Of a stretch of DNA of 64,000 nucleotides, positions 14,401-25,900 are shown piece after piece (the stretch's first letter is position 1; each line of letters starts with the position of its first letter). This DNA comes from Liolophura sinensis (taxonomy: Eukaryota; Mollusca; Polyplacophora; Chitonida; Chitonidae). The notes below the pieces were generated by a model that saw nothing but the letters and a program-made list of their open reading frames with translations, was not told where the DNA came from and made no database searches. Location of the stretch: positions 26,673,704 to 26,737,703 of the forward strand of contig NC_088304.1 in assembly GCF_032854445.1 (NCBI RefSeq). Reading direction: 5' to 3'. The position numbers were made by a program, and so were the translations under genes.

Positions 14401-17400
14401 GTTGTGGGAGCTGTAGTATAAGTGAAATAATCTTGAATATGGTGTAAAACACCAATCAAATAAATAAATAAATAAATAAATAAATATCAAACAGAGACAA
14501 AACATTATATACCAGATGTATATGTAATACAAGAAATAAATATTCACATTCGAAGGTCCATTTTTTGGAGAGAAATATTATTATCAGTGGTGAAACTTAA
14601 CATTTTTCCAGAGAGTGTCTTCTCAACAAACTTTGTAAACTGAAAAATATAACTGAATCAGGTGAAATTAGCAACTTTGCAATCTTAGATTTTTTTATCG
14701 TAAAAAGAATAACTTGCTTTGCTTGCATAACATTATTGCTAATGATGTCATCTTCCTTGTATATGATTGGGAAAACCCATTCAACACCTCGTGTTATCTT
14801 TCATCTCACTTCAATGAAACTTGCAAAGGCTTTTCAATACTCATGAATATTTAAAAAAAAAAAAACAAAAAAAAATTCTGCGTAATGTATACAAATATGC
14901 CCTGGAACCCTACTGAGGAAACTTTCACTGGGAAAACCCATTCAATGTTCTCTTTCACCACTCATGTGAATAGAACTTCTGGTCCTTAAACTTAACTGTT
15001 CAATACCTGCTTTCCTTCAATGCGTTTCATTCCATGAAAGTCATACAGGGTTTCAGAACATATGATGAACTATACACACTGTTGGTTTAACCGTATGTGC
15101 ACAACACATTTCTAATTTCAGACAATTTGCATTTCATTTGCTCCCAAAGTTATCCTTGTTAACCAATACATGGTTATATTTTGACAATATCCCTATGTGT
15201 ACATAGTTGATATACATGCGTACATGAACATGCGTATGTTAAAACTTTCACTTTCATTTCAATGACTATGGATATCTATACAAATACCTGTACCTAAGTT
15301 GACCTTGTATTTACCTGTGACTAGGCCATGTCTCTCACTGTAAACAAACACAATGTTACCAGCTAAACTGTGAGTGTCATCTAATCAACTGCTAATACAT
15401 CTGGGTGTATTTATCATGGCAGCATTCCACACTTACAATAGTGCCTCTATGGCCCTAACCAAACTTATATCAACAAACTTCACGTACAAATCACAACATC
15501 ATAGAAACATGAGAAAGTCTGTGATTCATAAAGGATTACAAAAAGGAAAAATTACACTTTCTTGTACAACAGACAATTTAGTCTGTACTTCACATTTAAG
15601 TATACATAGGTTAGCCAGTAAGTAAATTAATACCTGACATCTCACATTCCGACATGACCACATATGTAACTGTATCCCAAATGTACACGTTTCACTCAAA
15701 ACAAAGTCAGATGCAAAATTCATGACCTACTTCCATGACAGTCTCAATTTTTAAAACTACTGTTGAAATCAGAACACACTATGGGCTTTATCTATATGGT
15801 TAATCTTTTGAAATAGTTATCGTAACTCACAGAAACTTTGTTCTCAAATCAAGATTTACCAGTAACTACAACACTGAACATACAAAATGTTGTCCCCGTC
15901 TCTGAAGTTTGTGTGAAAACATACATCACAAACGTGTATAACTGTAAATCTCTGCTTTCAAGTGAAATTAAAAAATTATAAACTTTGATGTTTACTTAGA
16001 ATTTCCATTACTACCTTGTTTTTCCCATCAAATTACAATTTCGGTGAGCCCATATGTGGCTCTCTCGTAATTATAATTTACACAAACATGTAAACATCCT
16101 CTTCTGCAACTTCCTATACAAATGGCATCATTTCGACCCCCAACCCCCTCCCATCAGTATCTACAACTAACTACACATTGCCTTAAGAGCTCTTTCACAC
16201 ACATGAAGTTCTACAAACTCCACTTCACAGCTGAAACAAGCCCCTTTACATGTGTATAAACACTACATATACTTGTGCTCTTGTATTCCTGTTCAAAATA
16301 CTACCAGAATATTCACCTCCCAACATCACTAATGCAGACACCACACATCACTAGGTATCATACGAATTCATGAATACTGCGAAAAAACCTACCCCTCCAG
16401 ACAGGTTATTTCATGCTCAAATACACCTCGACCGCGATTTGACTGGAGACCCTTATCAATTGGCTACTTGTAAATCAGATCAGCTAATAGGTAAGCCATC
16501 ACTTAATCTATATGGATCACATCAACTACATGTACACCAAGTCGCAGCAAGTGTCTGATACTGATGCACTGCTACATGTAGTTTCAGCCAAGACTTCCGC
16601 TTTGAATTGAATTATCATTTGGATGTTCAGGTCTTGTGCTTGCATATAGTTTTTCAGAATTCTCTTTATTATCATTGCTGTGAGTTTTTCAAGCTCTTAA
16701 ATTTACATTTTGTTGCTAACATTACATGTGTAACCTTTTCACTCTACCAAAGTGGCTCTTACAAGTAAACACTGCAGCCTGCTAACAGAGTGAAAACAAA
16801 ATACAAACAATTCCAGTTATTAACTGCATATGGTTTGATGAGTTTGCAACATTTGCTACACAAGAATATCAATTAACAATCTGTAAACAGGTATACCTAC
16901 AACATACTATGTACAGTGTACGTGCATTCAAATAACAAAAACTGATCATAAGTGTCAAAACCAATTGAGAAAGGTGTGTGTTGGTGAACTTTGGGAGGTG
17001 GGATATTAATGATAGAGTTACAAAGCTTAAGCATGCTTGGCACACGTAATGTGTTACTTTAAATACAAATCACATTTCAAATTTGTAGGCTACAAAAATA
17101 GGCATAGCTGTCGTAAAAAAAAACAAACCTTGCATGCATGCATGCATAAATATCCACCTGTTCTGGAAGTATTGATAATTGATTGTCTTCCTTCAGGGTA
17201 TATCCCATATACATGTATTTCATCTACTTTCCCCTTGCAGACTCCAATGAACTAAACCAACTGATTTTAAATCTTGTCGATTTAAATTTATAATAGACTA
17301 TCTAATTACCTTCCTTACCTATTCTTCATCTGTACTTAAAATTTATTTTGTAAAAATGTTGCATGGTAAATATTGCATTTAAAATATAAAATTTTGAAGT

Positions 17401-19649
17401 TTAAATTTCATGAAAACTTGCTCGAACACCTATCATTTATAGACCAACATGAAATCATTTATCTGTATCAATTCCACTTGCTCGGTATTATGTTGCATAG
17501 TCCCAACTAACCTGATTTTTTAAAAATGAAATTAGGACAATTTCCATTTTATACAATTTGAATGGGTCGTCTTACAATGATTGTTCAGACAGTACGCTTT
17601 TATAAACTCTGAAATTCAGTATAACAAATTGCACCATGGGAACAGAATTTTTATTTAGTTTGAATCTATATGCATAAATTTTAAATGTCCCTCTACCCTT
17701 CTCAAAGGAATACCTACACCTTAATAAAAATGGAAATACAATAGTTTGAGTAGTCCTCTAGTCAAAACACAAAGCCATTCATTCTTCACACCTTAATTAG
17801 ATATCTGCTTATCCCCAATCAGTGCGAATGCGTTTCTTTACCAAACTTAGCAAAGGGACATTATGATCTACATTTCATAGCCTTTAAATTAATTTCAACA
17901 GCATTTCAAGGTGATCAAGTATTGAACACATGCATGCTTTCAGAATTTACATAACAAAAAAATATTAAAATTCCTGAATGAGACACAGACAACACAATAA
18001 ATGGTCATTAATAATGCCCATAATTTAACAACTTAGTCAATACTGAATTATTGAGAACAATGGAATTTGAAAACAAAGCAAAAAAAAAGTTTAAAAGGTA
18101 GAGGTAGAAAGTGCTAAGCAATTTTTTAAGTAAAAAAAATAAAAGAAATATTAGACATCAACAATGTGTATCATGACATGTAAAAAAGTCTATATACATG
18201 TATTTCACTGGCCGAAGTCTGCTATTAATGACAAACACTGAGTCTACACACTTCAGTAGGTGAAAGACAAAACACATCAAAATCTGAGACGCAGACGGCA
18301 ATAAGATTATGATGAGTTATTATATCAGTGCTTGATGTGTTGTTATAACCAGTCTGTTTAGAACATGTATAAACAAGAGGCTGCTGACATAATCATAAAG
18401 AATGTTATGCTAAACATCCTCTCTCTCTGTGCTGAATGGTAAGGATGTCAATCGGCTAGGCAGGCACAGGGCTACATGTAAGGGAGTATAATTGACAGTA
18501 ATATTTATTCTCAGCAGACAACAGGCTGAATCGATTCAATCCGGTCTTCACGCTTTGCAAGAGCAAGGGCTATTGAATTCCTGGAGTGCTTTTTAGCCGC
18601 ATCGGCTCAAAATGAGGGCAAAACAGTTGGGCTACCAGCAGTGCAAGGGGCAGAACCTATTATATGATCGGTCTAACCATCCCAAACAAATAACAATCAA
18701 CTTGTTTATAACTCGCTAAATCTGAGGCCAAGGAACTGCTCATTTCTTAATACTGTTTTACTTTCACCCGCAAACAAGACACTGTATTAGGAAAAAAAAA
18801 TGAAGAAAAAAATAAATAATCCATACAACCCAAACATGCCAAGGTAGGTGACAAACGCGACACCTTGTGTTTATTTACTTCACACCCCCCACCCCTCCTT
18901 CCTTTCACAACAATCATCCACTCACGCCTTTTTTGTGTAATGTTCCTCACAACGTTTAACAACTTACCCTTGAGTTCTGGGGAGAGGATGTCGTCTAAGT
19001 TGGCCGGTTTTTCCCCGTACCAGAAGATCCACAGTTCCTTGCTGAACGGCAGGTGATCTATGTTTGGCAGTTCCGAGTGTTTCTGCACCCGTCGCCACAC
19101 ACATAAAATGTCCGACTGAATGCATTTGGCAAAAGAAACCAACACCGGGTCGTCCAGGGGCTCTACTACAGGCACACTTTCTGCTGTTAACTTTCGCCAT
19201 TTGATTCCCGACAAGTCGGTCTACAATTTAATAAATACACATTGTTTTAACTATATAGGAATATGATAGACATGAGAGGTAAAAGTGTTTGATCTGATAA
19301 CCTGGAAAAGTAGGAGGTCGATAGTTTTAATTTGCGATGAAAAAATCCCCCTTGAAAGACAGGTGATAGCACCGGGCACCGACTCTTTCAAAGATCTTTA
19401 AAAACAACGGGGATGTTTTAAGTCGAACCCATGTTTAAATCCCACGATTTGGACCCAGTCATGTATGGAAGAACGGATAAGTCTTGCAGCGTGAAGCGCC
19501 GCTAATTTTCCGCGAGCAAGAGGGTGATCTTTATCGACAAACAATAGTAAAAGATAGCGGCAATTAATAAATATCCTTACCAATGCGAATAAATTTGTGT
19601 GGCAATCCTCCAAAGTACAGCCGTTTCCCGTTGGACTAGGGTGACTCAT
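8407..19649 (-). CDS. MED13: Mediator complex subunit 13 (N-terminal part)
   Basis: MED13 joins the CDK8 kinase module (CDK8, cyclin C, MED12) to core Mediator in the nucleus and so controls RNA polymerase II transcription. Three coding exons are in the window, read right to left: 19649-19581, 19220-18968 and 8491-8407, with phases 0, 1 and 2 agreeing across both introns. Together they give about 135 residues of an N-terminal domain that matches human MED13 from memory: LEDCH-NLF, then GIKW(R/K)K, then VWRR, ELWIFW(Y/W)GE and [13 protein letters not shown]. The chosen start gives [10 protein letters not shown]..., close in length to the vertebrate start. An in-frame ATG 41 codons upstream (19772) is open, but its extension has no family counterpart. 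The gene continues beyond the left edge; the full protein is usually over 2000 residues. It is divergently paired with BLTP2. MED13 versus MED13L cannot be separated here, and invertebrates usually have one gene. Confidence 0.92.
8694..9250. repeat. 62-bp minisatellite, 9 copies, with 124-bp dimer order
   Basis: Unit of 62 bp built around GAGTTTGCCT(T/C)GCTGAGCCC and CACTCAAAGATGTTTAA. Two versions alternate: one reads AACCTTTATGTGTAGTTGTG, the other AGCCTTTACACACAGTTCTG. The array has thus grown largely as a dimer. It sits about 200 bp upstream of the MED13 exon 3 acceptor in transcription order. Confidence 0.92.
10848..11002 (+). repeat. Dispersed repeat, copy 1 (partner at 39283)
   Basis: Shares CCTTTT-(C/T)GC(G/A)TAT-AAAGAGCAACTT, CACAAA-GTGTAATT, AATGC-TTCAGAATATG and the closing GAAGAATT-CAG with 39283-39468. 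It is not one of the SINE families. Class unknown. Confidence 0.65.
14361..14486 (+). mobile_element. tRNA-derived SINE family A, 3' fragment
   Basis: Contains GGAAAGGTCTTCCAGCAACC, then after an internal deletion ATAAGTGAAATAATCTTGA and AAAACACCAATCAAATAAAT with an (AAAT)n tail. Confidence 0.85.
18968..19220 (-). CDS. MED13: MED13 exon 2 (coding)
   Basis: Minus-strand exon of 253 nt with acceptor AAATTGTAG and donor GTAAGT. Its product starts [15 protein letters not shown] and contains [16 protein letters not shown] and [20 protein letters not shown]. The W-R-R and ELWIFW blocks are diagnostic of MED13. Phase 0 in, phase 1 out, matching exons 1 and 3. Confidence 0.93.
19221..19580 (-). other. 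MED13: MED13 intron 1 (360 bp)
   Basis: Short intron between the first two coding exons. Donor GTAAGG on the minus strand at 19580, acceptor AG at 19222-19221. I see no repeats or other features. Confidence 0.85.
19581..19649 (-). CDS. MED13: MED13 exon 1 (coding part)
   Basis: Encodes 23 residues [23 protein letters not shown], ending in phase 0 before GTAAGG. The LEDCH-NLF motif corresponds to the human N-terminus (LEDCHCNLF). The start at 19649 is preferred by this alignment. The upstream in-frame ATG at 19772 would add 41 residues with no known counterpart and more likely lies in the 5' UTR. Confidence 0.88.
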
Positions 19650-19756
19650 GGTCACTCCATGACCTGCTAAAGCCAAGAACAACGGGAAAAGTCCGCTATG
19701 GCATCTATTTTGCCATAAATACAGAAAATTTCGCGACTCAATGAGATACTTCGCAT

Positions 19757-19767
19757 AAAATGGCGGC
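19757..19767 (+). promoter_or_regulatory. YY1-like motif AAAATGGCGGC
   Basis: Matches the AAGATGGCGGC consensus at 10 of 11 positions. A second, weaker one (AAAGATGGCAGCC) covers the upstream ORF start at 19863. Such motifs are common at TATA-less housekeeping promoters. Confidence 0.5.
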
Positions 19768-19841
19768 TGCAATGGCGACTTCGACAGAGGAACAACGAGG
19801 CGGTAAGAGCTTCTCCATCTGATTGGCTTAGAACAATCATG

Positions 19842-19854
19842 TGACCTATGACCT
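19842..19854 (-). promoter_or_regulatory. Perfect DR1 nuclear-receptor element
   Basis: TGACCT-A-TGACCT on the plus strand, i.e. AGGTCA-T-AGGTCA on the minus strand: two exact half-sites one base apart. This is the consensus for RXR, HNF4 and COUP-TF type receptors. It lies between the two divergent genes, 69-81 bp upstream of the BLTP2 ATG, partly overlapping the CATGTG E-box. Binding is inferred. Confidence 0.6.
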
Positions 19855-19862
19855 ACATAAAG

Positions 19863-19919
19863 ATGGCAGCCTCCACGGTGGGAGTAGACAATGTCAATGG
19901 CGAGACTGATAGTGAATGA
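19863..19919 (+). CDS. Upstream ORF of BLTP2 (18 codons)
   Basis: ATG at 19863 in strong context (A at -3, G at +4) opens MAASTVGVDNVNGETDSE and stops at TGA 19917-19919. The stop is followed by a single codon (AAC) and then the BLTP2 ATG, in the same frame. If the transcript includes it, the uORF would be expected to reduce initiation at BLTP2. TGA readthrough would add 20 residues to BLTP2. Whether it is transcribed depends on the start site. Confidence 0.45.
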   Translation: MAASTVGVDNVNGETDSE

Positions 19920-19922
19920 AAC

Positions 19923-19981
19923 ATGCCAAGCATTGTCATTATCATCTTCGGGACGCTAATTTTGTTGTGGGCGACAAGCAG
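19923..19981 (+). CDS. BLTP2: BLTP2 exon 1 (ER anchor)
   Basis: Residues 1-19 plus two bases. Codes a hydrophobic N-terminal segment MPSIVIIIFGTLILLWATS, the expected membrane anchor. An in-frame TGA lies one codon upstream, fixing this as the first ATG of the frame. Donor AG|GTAAAT. Confidence 0.88.
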
Positions 19982-22900
19982 GTAAATGTATCTACGCGCT
20001 GTTACATTCACATCTGTTGTGCGTGTTGCCTTGTGTCGCTGACAAGATCTTTACATGTTGTTTACAACTGACATTTTCGGAATTCTGACCAAATCTGACA
20101 CCGGGTTTGGTGAACCATACTGTCAATATCTCTAGTTTAAATACCTGTTGGTGGCTTACCTGTCGACCTTTTCGAGTATATTCTAGAAGATACAACACAA
20201 TTTTCCATTTTCTTTCTTGTTTTCTAAATTATACTGTATTTTCAGAAGGAGGACTGTAAGAATTTAAAGGCTGCCGTTGTTTATGGCACACCTTGAATAG
20301 TTATACATAGAATGATACATGCATTACACGTAGGCCAACATGTACTTGTATAGTCAATTTACAGAAACTATATGGATACACAGGTATCCTGAGACTAAAA
20401 ATGCTGACTATTTTCCAGCACCCAGCTCCGATCATACCTCCTCATGAACAATTTCACTAAAAATAACAGCTGGAGCTCTGCCTTATATTTGGTATGCACT
20501 GATTCCCTGAGTCGTATATAGAAAGTCAAAGCCGGCATTGGTAAACCATCTTTTTAACAGTATTCCAGCCATTTAAACTATTGAGTGGAATAAGTCAAAG
20601 AAATGTCCACTATCATTGGATTTCGAAGTTTCGGCAAGATACCTGTTGGGCTGTTTTTGAAAGATGAACTGTTAATAATGTAATCCAGTGTCTATAGGAC
20701 ATTTTGGACTATAAAAATGGTACTTGTTGCTGCCTTGTATGGCGCTTAGGACTGAGAGGTTAGAGCAAGTAAACAGGACTGGTTGGCCTGGTGTCACGAT
20801 AATGTTACTGTGTTGGGTGTTATGTCTGTGTCTTTGGCATGATACTTCGGTGGCAGCAGCACTTTGGCAGCATGGACTCACCCTGCCACACTGAGAAGAC
20901 ACCATATATGTATGTACTCCTAATTACTCATCATCATATGACGAAGGGGCCTCCGTGGCTCAGTTGGTTAGCGCTCTAGCGCAGCGTAATGACCCAGGAG
21001 CCTCTCACCAATGCGGTCGCCGTGAGTTCAAGTCCAGCTCATGCTGGCTTCCTCTCCGGCCGTACGTGGGAAGGTCTGTCAGCAACCTGCGGTTGGTCGT
21101 GGGTTTCCCCCGGGCTGTGCCCGGTTTCCACCCACCATAATGCTGGCCGCCGTCATATAAGTGAAATATTCTTGAGTACGGCATAAAACACCAATCAAAT
21201 GAAATGAAATCATATGACAAAAAAATTGTTAAGTATGATGCTACACCCAAAGCCTACATTCATACTATAAGAGCATTATATTTGTAGGCAATAAAAAAGC
21301 AGGAAAACAATAAATTCATGACAGAAGGCTAGTGTGCCATTCCTTAAGTGTGATGGTGTAATAACATTGTAAACTGACATCTCACTTTGAGGTGATGCAT
21401 AGCGTATCTTCTAGCGCAGCGTTATGACCCAGGAGCCTCTCACCAGTCCGGCCGTAAGTGGGAAGGTCTATCAGCAACCTGCGGATGGTCATGGGTTTCC
21501 CCCGAGCTATGCCCGGTTTCCTCAAACCATAATGCTGGCTTCTGTCGTATAAGTGAAATATTCTTGAGTATGGCGTAAAACACCAGTCAAATAAATAAAT
21601 AAATAGTATGTCTTCAGATTAGGGCGTGGTGGCCCATTCTGTCTTTTAACATTGTATGTATGTTTACGATTCAGTGTGTTGTAAAATGACTCCATTTTGA
21701 CATGCCATTATGGGAATGGGAATACCACAAATGGTACACCTGTGGTAGAAGTTAGTTTGATGATCTGCATTTGAAATTCCATGCATTTGTGTGCATGCGT
21801 GTGTGTAAGTCGACGAGTTATGTATATAACTGTATGGTTACTGCACCGAATCAACCTTTGATAAATGAGGTAAATCCTATGCGGTCGCATATCCAAATCC
21901 CATGAGGTAGCATGTCCAGATCATATAAGGTACATGTACATGTAGCATGACCAAAGGTTGCACGCCTGTGGGTAGTGGTGTGTTTCCGCCGGGCGCGATT
22001 CTCTCCCACAATAATGCTGGCCGCCATTGTATTTAGTGAAGTATTCCTGAATAGGCTTAAAACACCAATCAAATAAATAAATCCAATGTTACATAACACA
22101 CCCAAATCTTATGAGGTAGCATGTCCGCATCCAAGGAGGTAGCATGTCCAAATCCAAGGAGGTAGCATGTCTAAATCTGTTTAGGTATCATGTCCAGATC
22201 CATTGAAGTGGCACATCCAAATCCATTGAAGTAGCACGTCCAAATCCAGTGAGGTAGCATGTCCATATCCATTGAAGTAGCACATCCAAATCCATGGAGT
22301 TAGCAGGTCCAAATCCATGGAAGTACCGCATTCAAATTCAATGAGGTACATGTAGCATTTCCAAACCCATTGAGGTAGCATGTCCTAATAGGTCCCATGT
22401 TCAACTTCCTTGAGGTAGCACATCCAAATCCAAGGAGGCAAACATGTCTTAAATCCAATGCAGTTACATGTCCAAGTCATGTACATGTATGCCTAAATGT
22501 AATGAGGATGTCTAAATCAATTGAGGTAGCATGTGTAAGTCCTATGAGATACATAACATGTCTAAATCAATTGAGGCAGTGACTCCAAGTCCTATGAGAT
22601 ACATAGCATGTCTGAATCAATTGAGGTAGCGTGTCCAAGTCCTATGAGATACATAACATGTCTAAATCAATTGAGGTAGCATGTGTAAGTCCTATGAGAT
22701 ACATAACATGTCTAAATCAATTGAGGTAGCGAGTCCAAGTCCTATGAGATACATAACATGTCTAAATCAACTGAGGTAGCATATGTAAGTCCTATGAGAT
22801 ACATAACATGTCTAAATCAATTGAGGCAGTGACTCCAAGTCCTGTGAGATACATAACATGTCTAAATCAATTGGGGTAGCATGTGTAAGTCCTATGAGAT

Positions 22901-25900
22901 ACATAACATGTCTAAATCAATTGAGGTAGCATGTGTAAGTCCTATGAGATACATAACATGTCTAAATCAATTGAGGTAGCATGTGCAAGTCCTATGAGAT
23001 ACATAACATGTCTAAATCAATTGGGGTAGCATGTGTAAGTCCTATGAGATACATAGCATGTCTGAATCACTTGGGGTAGAATGTCCAAGACCTAAAAGAT
23101 ACATAACATGTCTAAATCAATTGGGGTAGCATGTTCAAGTCTTATGAGATACATAACATGTCTAAATCAATTGGGGTAGAATGTCCAAGAACTAAAAGAT
23201 ACATAACATGTCTAAATCAATTGAGGCAGTGAGTCCAAGTCCTATGAGATACATAGCATGTCTAAATCAATTGGGGTAGCATGTGTAAGCCCTATGAGAT
23301 ACATAACATGTCTAAATTAATTGGGGTAGCATGTGTAAGTCCTATGAGATACATAGCATGTCTGAATCACTTGGGGTAGAATGTCCAAGACCTAAAAGAT
23401 ACATAACATGTCTAAATCAATTGGGGTAGCATGTTCAAGTCTTATGAGATACATAACATGTCTAAATCAATTGGGGTAGCATGTTCAAGTCCTATGAGAT
23501 ACATAACATGTCTAAATCAATTGGAGTAGAATGTCCAAGAACTAAAAGATACATAACATGTCTAAATCAATTGAGGTAGCATGTGTAAGTCCTATGAGAT
23601 ACATAGCATGTCTAAATCAATTGGGGTAGCATGTTCAAGACCTAAAAGATACATAGCATGTCTAAATCAATTGAGGCAGTGAGGCCAAGTCCTATGAGAT
23701 ACATAGCATGTCTAAATCAATTGGGGTAGCGAGTCCAAGTCCTATGAGATACATAACATATCTAAATCAGTTGAGGTAGCATGTGTAAGTCCTATGAGAT
23801 ACATAACATGTCTAAATCAATTGAGGCAGTGAGTCCAAGTCCTATCAAATACATAACATGTCTAAATCAATTGAGGTAGCATGTGTAAGTCCTGTGAGAT
23901 ACATAGCATGTCTAAATCACTTGGGGTAGAATGTCCAAGACCTAAAAGATACATAACATGTCTAAATCAATTGGGGTAGCATGTTCAAGTCTTATGAGAT
24001 ACATAACATGTCTAAATCAATTGGGGTAGAATGTCCAAGAACTAAAAGATACGTAACATGTCTAAATCAATTGAGGTAGCATGTCTAAGTCCTATGAGAT
24101 ACATACATGTCTAAATCAATTGGGGTAGCATGTTCAAGTCTTGTGAGATACATCGCATGTCTAAATCAATTGGGGTAGAATGTCCAAGACCTAAAAGATA
24201 CATAACATGTCTAAATCAATTGAGGCAGTGAGTCCAAGTCCTATGAGATACATAACATGTCTAAATCAATTGAGGTAGCGAGTCCAAGTCCTATGAGATA
24301 CATAACATGTCTAAATCAGTTGAGGTAGCATGTGTAAGTCCTATGAGACACATAGCATGTCTAAATCAATTGAGGCAGTGAGTCCAAGTCCTATCAAATA
24401 CATAACATGTCTAAATCAATTGAGGTAGCATGTGTAAGTCCTATGAGATACATAGCATGTCTGAATCAATTGGGGTAGCATGTTCAAGTCTTATGAGATA
24501 CATAACATGTCTAAATCAATTGGGGTAGAATGTCCAAGAACTAAAAGATACATAACATGTCTAAATCAATTGAGGTAGTGAGTCCAAGTCCTATGAGATA
24601 CATAACATGTCTTAATCAATTGGGGTAGCGTGTCCAAGTCCTCTGAGATACATAACATGTCTTAATCAATTGGGGTAGCTTGTGCAAGTCCTATGAGATA
24701 CATAACATGACGGAGGACGGAATTCCACTGCTCTTTTATCTTGTGCTGCTTGACTGAGACGCCTTACAAAAGGCAAGTAAGCGCCCCGCTCGGGCCTTTA
24801 TACTGATACGGGTCAACCAGTCGATGCACTATCCCCTTCATGCTGAACGCCCAGCCAGGAAGTTACAACTTCCTCTTTTTAGGTCTTAGGTGTGACTCAA
24901 CCCAGGTTTGACCCTGGATCTCCTGCTCCTGAAGTGGACGCTCTACAAATGTGCTATTGGGGCAGGGTGGTCTCTACATGATGTAGATTGCTAAAGAAAA
25001 TAATGTAGACAGAGCAAATGAGGAACCTTATCTAAAGTCTGCCTAGATCTAGGTTGCATTTATTACCTATGTGCATGGGGCTGATGATATACCTCTGTTG
25101 GTTTATAGTGGATTCGCTAAAATCCCTGTGCTCAGTAGGTGTAGTACTGTATGTAGGCTGTCATAGCGGATGTCCTGCTGTGCTGTAGGCCTGTGATATG
25201 TTGTGTAACAAGTACAAGTATGTAACCAGGGAACCTGATCTTGGGAAGTCGTTACGATTAGGTAGGGTACGATTCATAGGGAAGGTTTGAGTCAATACCC
25301 TAATTAAAATTGTACACAAAGGACGGCTTTTTATTTATTGAATACCCTAAAAAAAAATCACATAATTGCTAAATCAACTGTGAATAAAATTAATTATTGT
25401 AGATATACCAAGTTATTTTACAATACACTGATTATAGCTCTTTTGTGACAGAGCTTTTGTAAAGTCGATGTCGTAACTTAAAATCTAAAAAAAACTCCCA
25501 TATAAATGGCTAATACAGTAGTTAAAAGTACATGTTTGAACATCTGATATAAATTCCTGTTGGGGTTGTCACAGGCCAAGTGATGTGGAGTGCTGCGCAT
25601 AGAGACCATTATTTCTAGTCAGTCACCTAGGTCAGGTGTGCAGAACGTCTGGTATTCAATGACAAACTTGGACAGGAAATTTGTAAATTCCTCTACTCTC
25701 AAGCAGTGAGTGTCTGTGGGAACTTGGTGACAGTAAATCTTTAGCATCACTCTTGTGGCCGTTCGCTTCGAGTCTGAACGTTTAGTCGTTACCTCACTCA
25801 TAGAGAAAGTCGGTAACTATGAAGTGCCAAATCTACACCCATAAAACTGACCCTCATGGTATACACTGTTAGTGGAAAATTCCACTCAAGAGTTAGAAAC

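Larger units (their letters stand above)
8492..18967 (-). other. MED13: MED13 intron 2, ~10.5 kb, non-coding
   Basis: Intron with a 62-bp minisatellite at 8694-9250, a dispersed repeat at 10848-11002 and a SINE fragment at 14361-14486. Apart from these it is mostly unique AT-rich sequence. A plus-strand open frame at 11721-11996 starts with a hydrophobic stretch and has a possible donor (CAGGTACTG at 11905), but I recognise nothing in it. From 14500 to 18700 I see no gene, only low-complexity A/T tracts. Confidence 0.75.
19650..19922. promoter_or_regulatory. Shared bidirectional promoter of MED13 and BLTP2
   Basis: The two start codons are 274 bp apart on opposite strands, so both promoters and both 5' UTRs lie here. 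Visible elements: an inverted CCAAT box (GATTGGC, 19821-19827), an E-box-like CATGTG at 19839-19844, a perfect DR1 at 19842-19854, and ATGGCGGC / ATGGCAGC YY1-like motifs at 19760 and 19863. No TATA box is obvious. Transcription start sites cannot be placed from sequence alone. Confidence 0.75.

Noticed and set aside
19650-19772. N-terminal 41-residue extension of MED13 from the upstream ATG
   Set aside because: The frame is open, but the family starts a few residues before the LEDCH motif, and the extension has no counterpart.
20943-21208. tRNA gene
   Set aside because: The A and B boxes are those of a SINE head. There is no clean cloverleaf or CCA-side stem, and many copies share the same non-tRNA body.
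22490-24712. Regular direct repeats resembling a CRISPR array
   Set aside because: The units are contiguous with no unique spacers, in an animal intron. It is a satellite.
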